A DNA stretch of 64,000 bases from positions 806,001 to 870,000 of the forward strand of contig NZ_CP117877.1 in the NCBI RefSeq assembly GCF_028736115.1, in the 5' to 3' direction. Of this stretch, positions 10,501 through 23,531 are shown in pieces; position 1 is the first letter of the stretch, and each line of letters opens with the position of its first letter. The notes beneath the pieces are model-generated. The model saw only the letters and a program-made list of their open reading frames with translations. It had not been told where the DNA came from and did no database searches. The position numbers and the translations under genes were made by a program. The DNA is from Mucilaginibacter sp. KACC 22063. Its GTDB lineage: Bacteria; Bacteroidota; Bacteroidia; Sphingobacteriales; Sphingobacteriaceae.

Positions 10501-10580
10501 TAAATATATGCAGGTTTATTTATTTTTAACAAGTACAGCATTCATTTAAACCTGAAGATTGCTAACCTAAATTAACCACC

Positions 10581-12791
10581 ATGAGAAAAACACTAACCCT
10601 TAGCATAGCTGCTATAGCCATTGCTACCTGTTTTTGTATTGCTTTTAAATCGCCTGATAAGCATTATCAGTATCGTTTCCAAAACCCTCAGTTAAGTATT
10701 AGTGATCGCGTTGACGACCTGATCTCCAAAATGACTCTTGAGGAAAAAGTTGGGCAGATGCTTAATACTGCACCCGCAATTGAAAGGTTGGGCATTCCTG
10801 CATACAACTGGTGGAACGAGTGTTTGCATGGCGTTGCGCGTACGCCGTTTAAGGTGACAGTTTATCCGCAGGCTATTGCCATGGCTGCAACATGGGATAA
10901 GGCTTCTATTCATAACATGGGTAATTATACAGCAGATGAAGGCCGTGCCATTTATAATGAGAGTATGAAGAACGGTAAACATGACATTTACCTCGGCCTG
11001 ACTTACTGGACACCCAATATTAACATCTTTCGCGATCCGCGTTGGGGTCGGGGTCAGGAAACCTACGGTGAAGATCCGTTTTTGACAGGCGAAATGGGGC
11101 GATCATTTGTAACCGGCTTACAAGGTAACGACCCTACATATCTAAAAGCCGCTGGCTGTGCAAAACACTATGCTGTTCATAGCGGACCGGAAGATATACG
11201 CCATAAATTTGATACAGACATTAGCGAGTATGACCTGCGCGATACTTACCTGCCTGCTTTTAAAAAACTGGTTGTTAATGCCAAAGTAGCGGGTGTAATG
11301 TGTGCTTATAATGCATTCAAGGGACAGCCTTGTTGTGGTAACGACTTGTTGATGAACAGTATACTGCGCGATGAATGGAAGTTTAAAGGCTATGTAACAT
11401 CAGATTGCGGCGCTATAGACGATTTTTATCAGCAGCATAAAACGCATACGGACGCAGAAAGCGCAGCTGCTGATGCTGTATTGCATGGTACAGATGTGGA
11501 GTGTGGAAATGTTACCTATAAATCTTTGGTGCAAGCAGTAAAGGATGGCAGGCTTACCGAAAAGCAACTGGATATATCGTTGAAGAGGCTGTTCACTATA
11601 CGGTTTCGCCTGGGTATGTTTGACTCGCCCGAGTTAGTTAAATATAACAAAATAGGTAAGGAAGTGCTGGAAGCTCCGGAGCATAAAGCCCTTTCACTAA
11701 AAATGGCGCATCAGTCGATGGTGCTGTTGCGTAATGAGCATAACACCCTGCCGCTAAGTAAAAATCTAAAAAAGATAGCAGTTTTAGGGCCTAATGCTGA
11801 TAATGAAGAAACTGTATTGGGTAATTACAACGGCAGGCCATCGCATATTGTAACTGCGCTTGAAGGTATCAAGACAAAACTTGGCAGCGGTACGGAAGTA
11901 GTTTATGATAAAGCGGTTAACTATGTAGGCGATTCAACTAATCATAATGATTTTATCGCACTTATCAATAAAGTGAAAGATGCTGATGCAATTGTGTTTG
12001 TTGGCGGCATTTCTCCGCGGTTAGAGGGGGAGGAGATGAAGGTTAATACACCAGGGTTTCATGGTGGCGACCGTACCTCTATTATGCTGCCGCAGGTGCA
12101 AACAGATTTGCTTAAAGCGTTAAAGGCTACAGGTAAGCCTGTTGTTTTTGTAATGATGACCGGATCAGCAATTGCTATTCCGTGGGAATCGCAAAATATC
12201 TCGGCAATAGTTAATGCATGGTATGGCGGTCAGGCGGCAGGTACAGCACTTGCTGATATTTTATTTGGCGATTATAACCCGGCAGGCAGATTACCCGTGA
12301 CATTTTATGCAAGCGATAATGATCTGCCATCTTTTACCGACTATTCTATGCGTAACCGTACCTATCGTTACTTTAAAGGCAAGCCACTTTACGGATTTGG
12401 CTATGGATTAAGCTACTCGCAGTTTAAGTACAGCAATTTACGTGTACAAGGTACTGTTGTTAAAGGCAAAGAACTATTGGTGCATGTGAACGTGACTAAC
12501 AACAGCAAAATGGATGGCGAAGAAGTTACAGAGCTATACTTAACACACAAAGGGCTTGCACAGCCAGCACCTATCAGAGTTTTAAAAGGCTTTGAGCGTA
12601 CATTAATTAAAGCAGGGCAAACAAAGGATGTTATGTTTAAGCTTTCGCCTGAAGATCTTTCTGTTACAGCATCAGACGGGAAGCTGCAAGAGCTTAGCGG
12701 CAAGGTGGACATTACGGTAGGTGGTAGCCAGCCTGATGAGAAAACTGCTTTAAATCATAAAACAGTGACTAAAGTAATTTCTATACTGTAA
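10581..12791 (+). CDS. GH3 beta-xylosidase
   Basis: This secreted GH3 enzyme of 736 residues would release xylose from xylo-oligosaccharides. An N-terminal signal segment precedes the (beta/alpha)8 domain, which has the RDPRWGRGQETYGEDP and KHYAVHSGPE motifs. The probable nucleophile is D275 in YVTSDCGAID. The alpha/beta sandwich domain follows (about 375-590), then a C-terminal fibronectin-III-like domain. The NWWNECLHGVAR segment is characteristic of the xylosidase/arabinosidase branch of GH3 rather than beta-glucosidases. A strong hairpin terminator follows at 12805, and an operator-like palindrome sits 80 bp upstream of the start. Confidence 0.92.
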   Translation: MRKTLTLSIAAIAIATCFCIAFKSPDKHYQYRFQNPQLSISDRVDDLISKMTLEEKVGQMLNTAPAIERLGIPAYNWWNECLHGVARTPFKVTVYPQAIAMAATWDKASIHNMGNYTADEGRAIYNESMKNGKHDIYLGLTYWTPNINIFRDPRWGRGQETYGEDPFLTGEMGRSFVTGLQGNDPTYLKAAGCAKHYAVHSGPEDIRHKFDTDISEYDLRDTYLPAFKKLVVNAKVAGVMCAYNAFKGQPCCGNDLLMNSILRDEWKFKGYVTSDCGAIDDFYQQHKTHTDAESAAADAVLHGTDVECGNVTYKSLVQAVKDGRLTEKQLDISLKRLFTIRFRLGMFDSPELVKYNKIGKEVLEAPEHKALSLKMAHQSMVLLRNEHNTLPLSKNLKKIAVLGPNADNEETVLGNYNGRPSHIVTALEGIKTKLGSGTEVVYDKAVNYVGDSTNHNDFIALINKVKDADAIVFVGGISPRLEGEEMKVNTPGFHGGDRTSIMLPQVQTDLLKALKATGKPVVFVMMTGSAIAIPWESQNISAIVNAWYGGQAAGTALADILFGDYNPAGRLPVTFYASDNDLPSFTDYSMRNRTYRYFKGKPLYGFGYGLSYSQFKYSNLRVQGTVVKGKELLVHVNVTNNSKMDGEEVTELYLTHKGLAQPAPIRVLKGFERTLIKAGQTKDVMFKLSPEDLSVTASDGKLQELSGKVDITVGGSQPDEKTALNHKTVTKVISIL

Positions 12792-12804
12792 TTAGTTTCG
12801 AAAT

Positions 12805-12856
12805 AAAGCTGCCTGCATCAAGTACATGATATTTGATGCAGGCAGCTTTGTTTATG
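12805..12856 (+). terminator. Strong hairpin terminator after GH3
   Basis: A 17-bp stem, AAAGCTGCCTGCATCAA against TTGATGCAGGCAGCTTT, with an 11-nt loop. It is followed by GTTTATG, so the T-tract is weak. It begins 13 bp after the GH3 stop. Confidence 0.8.
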
Positions 12857-12896
12857 GTTCTCCATAGCCAATTGTTATTGAATAAGGCAAGGCATA

Positions 12897-12906
12897 CAAT
12901 CGATTG
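12897..12906. promoter_or_regulatory. LacI-type operator upstream of SusC
   Basis: A perfect CAATCGATTG palindrome about 540 bp upstream of the SusC start, identical to the sites before GH3, GH10 and xylB. No good -7 box lies at the usual distance, so it may be an auxiliary site. Confidence 0.55.
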
Positions 12907-13093
12907 CGGAATAGTGGCATTTTAAACCTCTTCGATTGTGCAATACAGTGATTTTCTTAAATCGGATACTTCGCAGGCTAAACATTTCGACCCATGTACA
13001 ACGTATAAATCTTTAAATACAAAGTACTACCCAAAATATGAGTCACCAAAGTTTATACCCATCAAATATTATCATCAAAAAATGTTTTTGCCT

Positions 13094-13101
13094 TAATTTT
13101 G
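13094..13101 (+). promoter_or_regulatory. Candidate -7 box for susCD
   Basis: TAATTTTG matches the Bacteroidota -7 consensus TAnnTTTG. A clear -33 TTTG at 19-21 bp is not seen, which would fit an activator-dependent (HTCS) promoter. The implied leader is about 340 nt. Confidence 0.35.
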
Positions 13102-13208
13102 AACATTTGTAGTATGTTTTTAATCAAAATTTGCATACAAAATCTTTTAAACATCTGAAATTAGCATCATTGCAGCCGGCTAACATCTTCATTACATAAG
13201 CCCGGCGC

Positions 13209-13239
13209 ATTATAAACCAATACCAAAATTATAAACCAA
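13209..13239 (+). repeat. 12-bp direct repeat in susC leader
   Basis: ATTATAAACCAA occurs perfectly at 13209-13220 and 13228-13239, a start-to-start distance of 19 bp. AraC-type DNA-binding domains like that of the HTCS often bind direct repeats about two helical turns apart. The same 12-mer also occurs once at 48829, so chance is possible. Confidence 0.45.
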
Positions 13240-13279
13240 AGCGCTCCAACAGAAAGTACGTTCATTGGCGCATATTATG

Positions 13280-13290
13280 AAATCGATTGC
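13280..13290. promoter_or_regulatory. Second LacI-type operator-like site before SusC
   Basis: AAATCGATTGC has the AATCGATT core of the CAATCGATTG palindrome with one arm altered. It lies about 160 bp before the SusC start. Confidence 0.45.
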
Positions 13291-13446
13291 ATCTTGGTAA
13301 TCATATCATAAGCCGCAGCGATGCCTTCTGAAGGATAACAACCTAAAGAGAAGAAGCATATGAAAACTTAATAGGCTTAATGTAAGCCCCTGTCAAGGAC
13401 AGGTGGTTAAAAACCAATCCTATACTTTAAAAACAAAACCAAGAAC

Positions 13447-16400
13447 ATGAGAAAACTTCGACTTTCTAATTTAAAACGCTGGAGAATAAGTCTGTCAATA
13501 GCCTTATTAACCATCATATCCATATCTGCACACGCCCAATCTATCTCATTACACGGTAAAATACTTGATGAGAAAGGCGAGCCGCTTCCCGGCGCGACAG
13601 TTCGTATTGCAGGAACCAGCACAGGTACGCAAACAGGTGTTAACGGTGAATTTAAACTAAGTGTGCCTGCCGCCACCAAAGCCATCACCATCAGCTTTGT
13701 GGGTTATGTAGAGCAGGTAAAAGCCATATCGACAGGCAAACCCGAATTAGGAGCTATTACTTTAATAAAGAGTTCAAGAGATATCAGCGAGGTGGTAGTT
13801 ATCGGTTACGGTTCGCAAAGGCGCGAAGCTGTTACCGGATCTGTTTCTTCTATCAGCGGCGAACGTACAAGAGACGTTCCTTCACCAAACATCAGCCAGG
13901 CGCTACAAGGCCGTTTACCAGGTGTAGACATTCAGCAGACTTCAAGCCAGCCCGGTGCTACTACACAGATACTGATCCGTGGACAGCGTTCACTTACTGC
14001 AAGTAATGCACCGCTTGTTGTGTTAGACGGAATTCCGTTTGTAGGCAACATCGGTGATATCAATCCTACTGATATTAAAAGCATCGACATTCTTAAAGAT
14101 GCATCTGCAACTGCTATTTATGGTTCGCGTGGTGCTAACGGTGTTATTTTAGTAACAACAAACAGGGGGCAAATGGGCGCAAATGCGCGTATCAGCTACA
14201 ACGCTTATTATGGTATACAAACCCTTTTTGCGCGTTACCCGTTAATGAACGGCCCTCAGTTCTTAGCTTTAAGAAAAGCAGCCGGCTTATATAACAATGC
14301 ATCAGACGAAGCTGATAACGTAAATACCGACTGGCAAAAATTATTTTACCAGACGGGTGCTATCGATAGCCATGATATAGCTGTATCAGGCGGTAGTGCA
14401 ACCGGTAGTTATAACGTAGGTGGTGGATATTATACCAACAAAGGACTGATTCCAACACAACAATATACACGTTATTCAATTCGTGGTTCGGTAGATCAAA
14501 ACGTAGGTAAATATGTGAAAATTGGCTTTACCCTTAACCAGAATTATAACTTAACAACAGGTAACCAGGTATCAGTAGGTAGTGTATTAGGCATTTCGCC
14601 ATTGGCTAATCCTTACAATGCAGATGGTACTTTAAAAAGGAACATCAATACGCCGCTTACTACAAGCTATGTTCTAACAAAAGATGTGATCAATAACATC
14701 AAAGATCAATGGCTTAACCAAACACGTGGTTTCGCCAGCTACAACTCTGCTTATGGCGAGGTTAAAATTCCATGGGTAGAGGGCTTAAAATACCGCGTAA
14801 ACGTGGGTGGCGATTATATCCAAAGCAATAATGGTAACTACACAGGTGTAGGTATATTAAGTACTACTCCAACAACATCATCAACTGCCGGTATTTCAAA
14901 TTCGGCAACTTACCACTGGGTAATTGAAAACTTAATGAGTTACGATCGCACATTTGCGCGTAAACACAACCTGAACGTTGTTGCATTATATTCTACTGAG
15001 CAAAGCCGTTTTAACAGCTCAAGTTCATCAGCAAAAGATATCCCGGCAGATGCATTCCAGTTTTATAATCTGGGTGCTGCAACCGGCGAGGTAACACTTG
15101 GACAAGGTAATTACAGCCAAAGCGGGCTGATGTCGTACATGGCGCGTGCGATCTATTCTTATGATGACCGCTTCTTCTTACAGGCAACCGTTCGTTCAGA
15201 TGCTTCTTCGGTTTTGGCCCCGGGCCATAAATGGCATACTTATCCGGCTGCATCACTTGGCTGGAACCTGATGAACGAGTCTTTCATGAAAAACGTTAAA
15301 ACTTTTGATCTGTTAAAACTACGTGTAGGTTACGGTCAGACTTCAAACCAGGCTGTAGGTGCCTACCAAACATTGGGTGCGTTAACTTCACGTAACCAAA
15401 ACTTTGGTGACACCAACTATGCTACCGGTTACTATGTTACCCAACTGCCAAACGCAAACTTAGGATGGGAGTATTCACAGACATGGAACTACGGTATCGA
15501 TTTCTCTTTGCTTAATCACCGCTTGTCTGGTAAGTTGGAATACTATTCTACCCGTACCAAAGACCTTTTGCTAAGTGTGGGCCTTCCGCCAACATCTGGT
15601 GTAAGCAGCTATACTGCAAACGTTGGTCAAACTCAAAACCGTGGTTTAGAGCTTAGCTTAGATGGTACGATCATCAACAGCAACGGCTGGACCTGGGATC
15701 TGGGCTTTAACATCTATGGCAACCGCAACAAGTTAGTTGCCCTTGCTAACGGCCAAACCCGCGACGAAGGAAACTCATGGTTTGTAGGCCATAACATCAA
15801 CGCTATTTATGATTACAAAAAGATCGGTTTATGGCAACAGGGTGATCCTTACTTAAACATTCTGGAGCCAGGTGGTAATGTGGGTATGATTAAAGTACTT
15901 TACACAGGCACTTATAATGCTGATGGTACGCCAACCCGGCCAATTGGTGCGGCAGACCGTCAGATCATAGACGTTGACCCTAAGTTTGAAGGTGGTTTCA
16001 ATACACGCGTATCTTACAAAAACTTCGACTTTAGCGTAGTAGGTGTATATAAAGATGGTGGTGTATTAATCAGCACGCTTTATGGTTCTGCAGGTTACCT
16101 TGACCAGTTAACAGGCCGTAACAATAACGTTAACGTTGATTATTGGACCCCGACCAATACAGGGGCAAGTTATCCGAAACCAGGCGGTATCCTTAGCGGT
16201 GATAACCCTAAATACGGAAGCACCCTGGGGTATTTCGACGCTTCATACCTGAAAATTCGCACCATGACATTGGGTTACGATTTCAGCAAGTTAATATCCA
16301 AACGCGGTTCAACAAGGCTTCGTGCATACTTTACATTGCAAAACGCATTTGTACTGTTCTCGCCTTACAAAAAGGAGTCTGGAATGGATCCTGAAACCAA

Positions 16401-16521
16401 CTCTTATGGTAACCAGAATGCCGCAGTGCCGCTATCCTATCAGCAACGCCGTTTCCTGACCATCGGTACCAATGCGCCTGCAACCCGCAACTACATTATG
16501 GGATTAAGTCTGAATTTTTAA
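13447..16521 (+). CDS. SusC-like TonB-linked outer-membrane transporter
   Basis: This 1024-residue outer-membrane protein would import xylo-oligosaccharides together with the SusD partner. A long signal sequence (about 1-31, AHAQ) is followed by a carboxypeptidase-regulatory-like beta-sandwich (about 33-112, from SLHGKILDEKGEPLPGATV). A TonB-box region comes next (SEVVVIGYGS), then the plug (TGSVSSI... YGSRGANGVILVTT) and the 22-strand barrel ending in a terminal Phe (LSLNF). Length and order are typical of SusC/RagA. The SusD gene starts 10 bp after its stop. Glycan specificity is inferred from the surrounding xylan genes. Confidence 0.96.
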   Translation: MRKLRLSNLKRWRISLSIALLTIISISAHAQSISLHGKILDEKGEPLPGATVRIAGTSTGTQTGVNGEFKLSVPAATKAITISFVGYVEQVKAISTGKPELGAITLIKSSRDISEVVVIGYGSQRREAVTGSVSSISGERTRDVPSPNISQALQGRLPGVDIQQTSSQPGATTQILIRGQRSLTASNAPLVVLDGIPFVGNIGDINPTDIKSIDILKDASATAIYGSRGANGVILVTTNRGQMGANARISYNAYYGIQTLFARYPLMNGPQFLALRKAAGLYNNASDEADNVNTDWQKLFYQTGAIDSHDIAVSGGSATGSYNVGGGYYTNKGLIPTQQYTRYSIRGSVDQNVGKYVKIGFTLNQNYNLTTGNQVSVGSVLGISPLANPYNADGTLKRNINTPLTTSYVLTKDVINNIKDQWLNQTRGFASYNSAYGEVKIPWVEGLKYRVNVGGDYIQSNNGNYTGVGILSTTPTTSSTAGISNSATYHWVIENLMSYDRTFARKHNLNVVALYSTEQSRFNSSSSSAKDIPADAFQFYNLGAATGEVTLGQGNYSQSGLMSYMARAIYSYDDRFFLQATVRSDASSVLAPGHKWHTYPAASLGWNLMNESFMKNVKTFDLLKLRVGYGQTSNQAVGAYQTLGALTSRNQNFGDTNYATGYYVTQLPNANLGWEYSQTWNYGIDFSLLNHRLSGKLEYYSTRTKDLLLSVGLPPTSGVSSYTANVGQTQNRGLELSLDGTIINSNGWTWDLGFNIYGNRNKLVALANGQTRDEGNSWFVGHNINAIYDYKKIGLWQQGDPYLNILEPGGNVGMIKVLYTGTYNADGTPTRPIGAADRQIIDVDPKFEGGFNTRVSYKNFDFSVVGVYKDGGVLISTLYGSAGYLDQLTGRNNNVNVDYWTPTNTGASYPKPGGILSGDNPKYGSTLGYFDASYLKIRTMTLGYDFSKLISKRGSTRLRAYFTLQNAFVLFSPYKKESGMDPETNSYGNQNAAVPLSYQQRRFLTIGTNAPATRNYIMGLSLNF

Positions 16522-16531
16522 CGAAACTATC

Positions 16532-18463
16532 ATGAAGAATTTAACAATTAAAGGCATAACATTAACTGCATTACTGGCTGTTTCGTCATTCGGATGCAAA
16601 AAAGTACTGGACGAAACTCCGCGAAGTATTTTTACACCAGACTACTTTAAAACTACGCAAGGTGTTAACGGCGGCCTTACAGCCATGTACTATCACTTAC
16701 GCAATATTTACGGCCAGGGTTATTATTATAATTCCGGAGTTACAGGTACCGATGAGGCTACCTGGGGACAAAGCGCCGATGGTAACTTCAAAGACATGGA
16801 TTGTTCTGGTGTGGGTGTAATACTTTCAACCAGCTTTCCGCCAAGCATACCCTGGGGCGAGTGTTTTCCTGACATCAATACTGCCAGCGGTGTAATTGAA
16901 AATGCCAGCGCTGCAGGTGTTGCTCCGTCACTGGTGGCAGAAGCTCGCTTCTTTAGGGCATTCGATTATTTTTTACTGGTTCAAACCTATGGTGGTGTTC
17001 CGCTTGACCTGGGCGCTGGTGTACTGAAATTTAATACCAACGCTGTACGCACCTCTAAGCGTAATACCGTGCCTGAGGTATATAGCCAGGCAATATTGCC
17101 TGATCTGTTGCAGGCGGTGAATGACCTGCCGGATAAACCGCGTGTTACCGGCGGTGTAACCAAAACCGTAGCGCGTTTTTATTTAGCTAAAGCATATTTA
17201 ACATACGCATGGTGGCTGCAGAACCCTAATGGTATCCCTACTTACCCATCTGCAAACCGTACAGATCCGGGAGGCCATGATGCTTCCTACTATTTCCAAA
17301 AAGCTTACGATACTGCAACCAGCGCTATCGATAATGCAAGCTTGGGTGGTTATGCTTTGCAGCCTACATTTTATGATGTAAACGTTGCAACAAATGACCG
17401 TAACAGCGAAATGCTGCTTTATGCAGACCATACCCAGACAAGTGAAAAGTACAATGCATCAAGCTTGACTTATGGCAGCGGTGGTGCGCCTGATAACTTT
17501 GCAAGCTGGATGCTTACCTGGAACTATCCTAATATCAGCGTTGGTGGTATCAATCCGGTTCAGCGTGAATCAGATCAGCATTTAGGCCGCCCTTGGGTAC
17601 GTATGGCGCCAACCATTGAGGCGATTAAAAATACCTTTGCCGATAAAGTGAACGACTCGCGTTACGATGGTACCTTCACTACCACCTATCGTGCAAACTG
17701 GCCGAAAGGAAATACACCGAATGCCAGCATTAATGGTGCTAACGGATTAAAAATTGTACCTGGCGATGCAGTATATACCTTCCTTGATAATGATAACCCT
17801 GCTGTAACTTATGCTGCAAGCGGTACTGGTTATGCTAATGCGGGTGGTGGTATATTACCAGGCAGAGCAGACTATGTGGTAAACCCAAGCAACATTAGCC
17901 GTATTGCGTATCCGGGTATATGGAAACTGGGCCCTTACCGTACAGATAGCGGTACCGGACTTGGACAGCCAAACGCTGGTAGCACACGCCCGTTCCCGAT
18001 TGCTAAGCTTTCTGAATTATACCTGATTGCGGCCGAAGCTGTTGTTAAGGGGGCTGCCCCAACAGCCGGAAGAGGCGCCCGTGACCTGATCAATGTTTTA
18101 CGTGCCCGTGCAGGTAAATGGCGTTTCAGCAACAATGGTAATACTACCAAAGTAGAGGACGATAGCCAGGCAATGATCGCTGCTACACCGGCAACTATTG
18201 ATATCAATTATGTTTTGGCAGAACGCTCAAGAGAGTTTTTTGCTGAAGGTAACCGTTGGTATGATTTAGTGAGAACTCAAAAATGGGCAGAGCTGGCAGG
18301 AAGCTATACGATTTGCGGTGCTACGTTTAACGATCACAATCCTGTGAAAGTAACCCGTACCATTGATAATCACCTGTACCTGCGGCCTATCCCTCAAGGA
18401 CAGATTGATGCGTTGGACATGAGCGCGGCAGATAAAGCAGCTTATCAAAATCCGGGATATTAA
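16532..18463 (+). CDS. SusD/RagB-family surface glycan-binding lipoprotein
   Basis: This 643-residue lipoprotein caps the SusC transporter and binds glycan at the cell surface. A type II signal peptide with a lipobox cysteine at about residue 22 (SSFGCKK) is followed by the SusD-like helical fold. Recognisable family segments are LVAEARFFRAFDYF, RFYLAKAYL, FPIAKLSELYLIAAEA and the C-terminal ERSREFFAEGNRWYDLVR. The gene sits 10 bp after SusC and is followed by an intrinsic terminator. Confidence 0.96.
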   Translation: MKNLTIKGITLTALLAVSSFGCKKVLDETPRSIFTPDYFKTTQGVNGGLTAMYYHLRNIYGQGYYYNSGVTGTDEATWGQSADGNFKDMDCSGVGVILSTSFPPSIPWGECFPDINTASGVIENASAAGVAPSLVAEARFFRAFDYFLLVQTYGGVPLDLGAGVLKFNTNAVRTSKRNTVPEVYSQAILPDLLQAVNDLPDKPRVTGGVTKTVARFYLAKAYLTYAWWLQNPNGIPTYPSANRTDPGGHDASYYFQKAYDTATSAIDNASLGGYALQPTFYDVNVATNDRNSEMLLYADHTQTSEKYNASSLTYGSGGAPDNFASWMLTWNYPNISVGGINPVQRESDQHLGRPWVRMAPTIEAIKNTFADKVNDSRYDGTFTTTYRANWPKGNTPNASINGANGLKIVPGDAVYTFLDNDNPAVTYAASGTGYANAGGGILPGRADYVVNPSNISRIAYPGIWKLGPYRTDSGTGLGQPNAGSTRPFPIAKLSELYLIAAEAVVKGAAPTAGRGARDLINVLRARAGKWRFSNNGNTTKVEDDSQAMIAATPATIDINYVLAERSREFFAEGNRWYDLVRTQKWAELAGSYTICGATFNDHNPVKVTRTIDNHLYLRPIPQGQIDALDMSAADKAAYQNPGY

Positions 18464-18487
18464 TACTTTGTTTATAGTTGGTTAATC

Positions 18488-18514
18488 AGGCTGCCCGAGA
18501 GGGCAGCCTTTTTC
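18488..18514 (+). terminator. Rho-independent terminator after SusD
   Basis: AGGCTGCCC and GGGCAGCCT form a perfect 9-bp GC-rich stem around the tetraloop GAGA. A run of T follows. It ends the susCD operon. Confidence 0.9.
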
Positions 18515-18605
18515 ATTTATGAGTTTTTCAAATGTTGGTAATATCAGTAAGATCGAATTTAACAGCCTAATTATCTGTTCATGTAGTGGAGGCTCATTAA
18601 ATGCA

Positions 18606-18637
18606 AAATGCCCCGACCAATAACAGCCGAGGCATTC
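18606..18637 (-). terminator. Terminator for the leftward GH43-esterase-GH43 operon
   Basis: Read on the minus strand, AATGCCTCGG and TCGGGGCATT form a stem with two G-U pairs and a 10-nt loop, followed by TTTT. It lies 20 bp after the stop of the last gene. Confidence 0.65.
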
Positions 18638-18656
18638 AATCTTTATAAATAGAATT

Positions 18657-20204
18657 TTATTTCACCCTAAACCAGTCGAAATCTACAAAGCCGCCCGGCT
18701 GTTGAGTAGCGTAATTAAACAAGCAGAATTTATTGCCGGTAAACAGTTTGAGGTTAAATACCATTGTTAGCTCATTGCCTAATGCCTTAAATGTGGTATT
18801 GTCGAGGCTATACTCGAATTTAGCTTTCTGGCTGGCGTTAGAAACCTGTGCACGCAGGTAAACTTGCGTTGTACTGATCTTTACAGAATCTGTTTCTGTG
18901 CCGTTGTTTACCATAACAATGTACCTGTTACCGTTGGTTTGTTTAACGGCTAAATAAGCATAAGGGTTTTGGAAAACGCCGATACCGGCTATATCACCAT
19001 CTTTCATGTGGCTTACATCTATGCGTGTTGTGCCAGCTGTAGGAATGTTTTGATCATACTTAGCAAAGGGGCGTTGTGTTAATGTATTCCTTGCTTCCAT
19101 TAAATTAGTAACAGACCGGCTGGTTGTCAGCCTTAAAAAACCAGGCCTTGCACTTAGCGACCAATGTTCAGGATCGGGGTTGTGATTCCAGCCCCATTGC
19201 ATACCAAGCGCACGTGTGTTAAATTCATCAGAAGTTGGGAACGTTTTGATAGGATAAGTTTTGCCCACATTAGGTTTGCGATAAGTAATTACCGCCTTGC
19301 CATTTACACCCACCATTGGCCAGCCATCAACCCATGTAACAGGCTGTAAAGAGGGAAAACGCCCTAACGGGCCTGCATCTACAAAAAGCATGGTCCACCA
19401 TTCGCCGGTTTGCGTTTGGATTAATGCCCCCTGATGCGTGCCGAAGGTAATACCCTTTGTGGTGTCGCGTAACACAACCTTTTGCTCGTACGGGCCATAA
19501 ATGTTCTTAGAGCGAAGCGCTACCTGTATGCCATCGCGTCCTCCGTAAGTAGAGTACAGGTAATAATAACCATTAATCTTATAAACGTGCGTCCCTTCAA
19601 GACCTGGCCTGATGTCGCCGTTATACACCAGTGAATCTTTTGAAATAGGGGCAAGGTTGGCATCAACCTCGGTGATTGAAATTTTGCTATAACCTTGCGC
19701 TACATAAATTTTGCCGTTATCATCAAAAAACAAGCCCGGGTCATAGAAACCTTTAGGTAGTTTTTTCAACTCCCATGGTCCTTCAGGATTTGTTGCCGTA
19801 CACATAAATCCACCCTCGTTTAAAGTAATAAACAACAGGTAAAATTTACCGTTGTGATATTTCATGCTGGTTGCCCATTGTCCGTGTCCATAACGGTTGC
19901 AGCCATCCAGATTGTAACAATCGCCAAAGTCAAAACGAGGAATGGCATTGCTGCAATACGCCCAGTTCACCAGATCCTTCGATTTAAGAATAGTTACCCC
20001 CGGGAATATGTACATGGTGGTAGTAACCATGTAATACGTATCATTAACGCGGATCACATCAGGATCAGGAAAGTCTGCCGAAATAACCGGGTTGGTATAC
20101 GTGCCATTTCCGTTATCACTATGCAGCCCCTGCCCTAAAGCAGGCTTCTGTAATGCAACGATCGTAATGATGAATAAGGAAAGACTTAAGGCTTTTTTTA
20201 ACAT
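18657..20204 (-). CDS. GH43 beta-xylosidase with C-terminal beta-sandwich
   Basis: This 515-residue secreted GH43 enzyme has a signal peptide ending near ALGQG. The catalytic propeller (about 35-315) carries DFPDPDVIR, GFYDPGLFFDDNG and GLEGTHVYK for the Asp/Asp/Glu triad. A concanavalin-like C-terminal domain (about 320-515, CBM91/DUF1349 type) starts near the MQWGWNHNPDPEHW segment. This two-domain plan is typical of GH43 beta-xylosidases acting on xylo-oligosaccharides, subfamily 12-like by appearance. It is last in a three-gene leftward operon, 16 bp after the esterase gene. Confidence 0.9.
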   Translation of the reverse strand: MLKKALSLSLFIITIVALQKPALGQGLHSDNGNGTYTNPVISADFPDPDVIRVNDTYYMVTTTMYIFPGVTILKSKDLVNWAYCSNAIPRFDFGDCYNLDGCNRYGHGQWATSMKYHNGKFYLLFITLNEGGFMCTATNPEGPWELKKLPKGFYDPGLFFDDNGKIYVAQGYSKISITEVDANLAPISKDSLVYNGDIRPGLEGTHVYKINGYYYLYSTYGGRDGIQVALRSKNIYGPYEQKVVLRDTTKGITFGTHQGALIQTQTGEWWTMLFVDAGPLGRFPSLQPVTWVDGWPMVGVNGKAVITYRKPNVGKTYPIKTFPTSDEFNTRALGMQWGWNHNPDPEHWSLSARPGFLRLTTSRSVTNLMEARNTLTQRPFAKYDQNIPTAGTTRIDVSHMKDGDIAGIGVFQNPYAYLAVKQTNGNRYIVMVNNGTETDSVKISTTQVYLRAQVSNASQKAKFEYSLDNTTFKALGNELTMVFNLKLFTGNKFCLFNYATQQPGGFVDFDWFRVK

Positions 20205-20220
20205 AATTAAGATTTAAAAT

Positions 20221-23140
<2,920 letters not shown>

Positions 23141-23531
23141 TAGGAACCTAAATTAAAGCGGCATACCTCTACGGACTTGTTCATATCGTTTTTTTGGTGC
23201 AACAGATGTTTAAAATGATGTTGTATTTGTAAAATGCTACCGGTAGAAGTAACACTTTTATATACAAGTCGTATAACTCGTATATTACTTAAATTAACAG
23301 TTGGTTTATGCCCAATATTTTGTTATTATTACTGAACCAGTATTAACCGGTTACAAACTACACGTATAAAACAAATCAGTATTAAATGAGGCATTTGTGC
23401 ATTTGTCAGCTTACATGCCATATGTTGTTTTAGTTAAAGGTTATATTTGTAATACCAATTATAAGGCCCAAAAATTCGTAACAAATGCCTGAACTTTTGC
23501 GAACGGCGGCCTGCACCTAATGCAAGTTTGA
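23141..23531. other. Divergent regulatory region between GH43 operon and HTCS
   Basis: No gene is seen here. A heptamer, TCGTATA, occurs twice at 23269 and 23278. A sequence matching the -7 consensus, TATATTTG, lies at 23442-23449, 82 bp before the HTCS start. I found no CAATCGATTG palindrome, unlike the other promoters of the locus, which suggests control by the HTCS rather than the LacI protein. Confidence 0.45.

Larger units (their letters stand above)
12857..13446 (+). other. SusC upstream regulatory region (no gene)
   Basis: This stretch of about 590 bp has no convincing coding sequence. It holds two operator-like palindromes (12897 and 13280). It also has a sequence matching the -7 consensus (TAATTTTG at 13094-13101) and a 12-bp perfect direct repeat, ATTATAAACCAA, at 13209 and 13228. 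The length suggests a long leader and several regulator sites for the SusCD operon. Confidence 0.6.
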
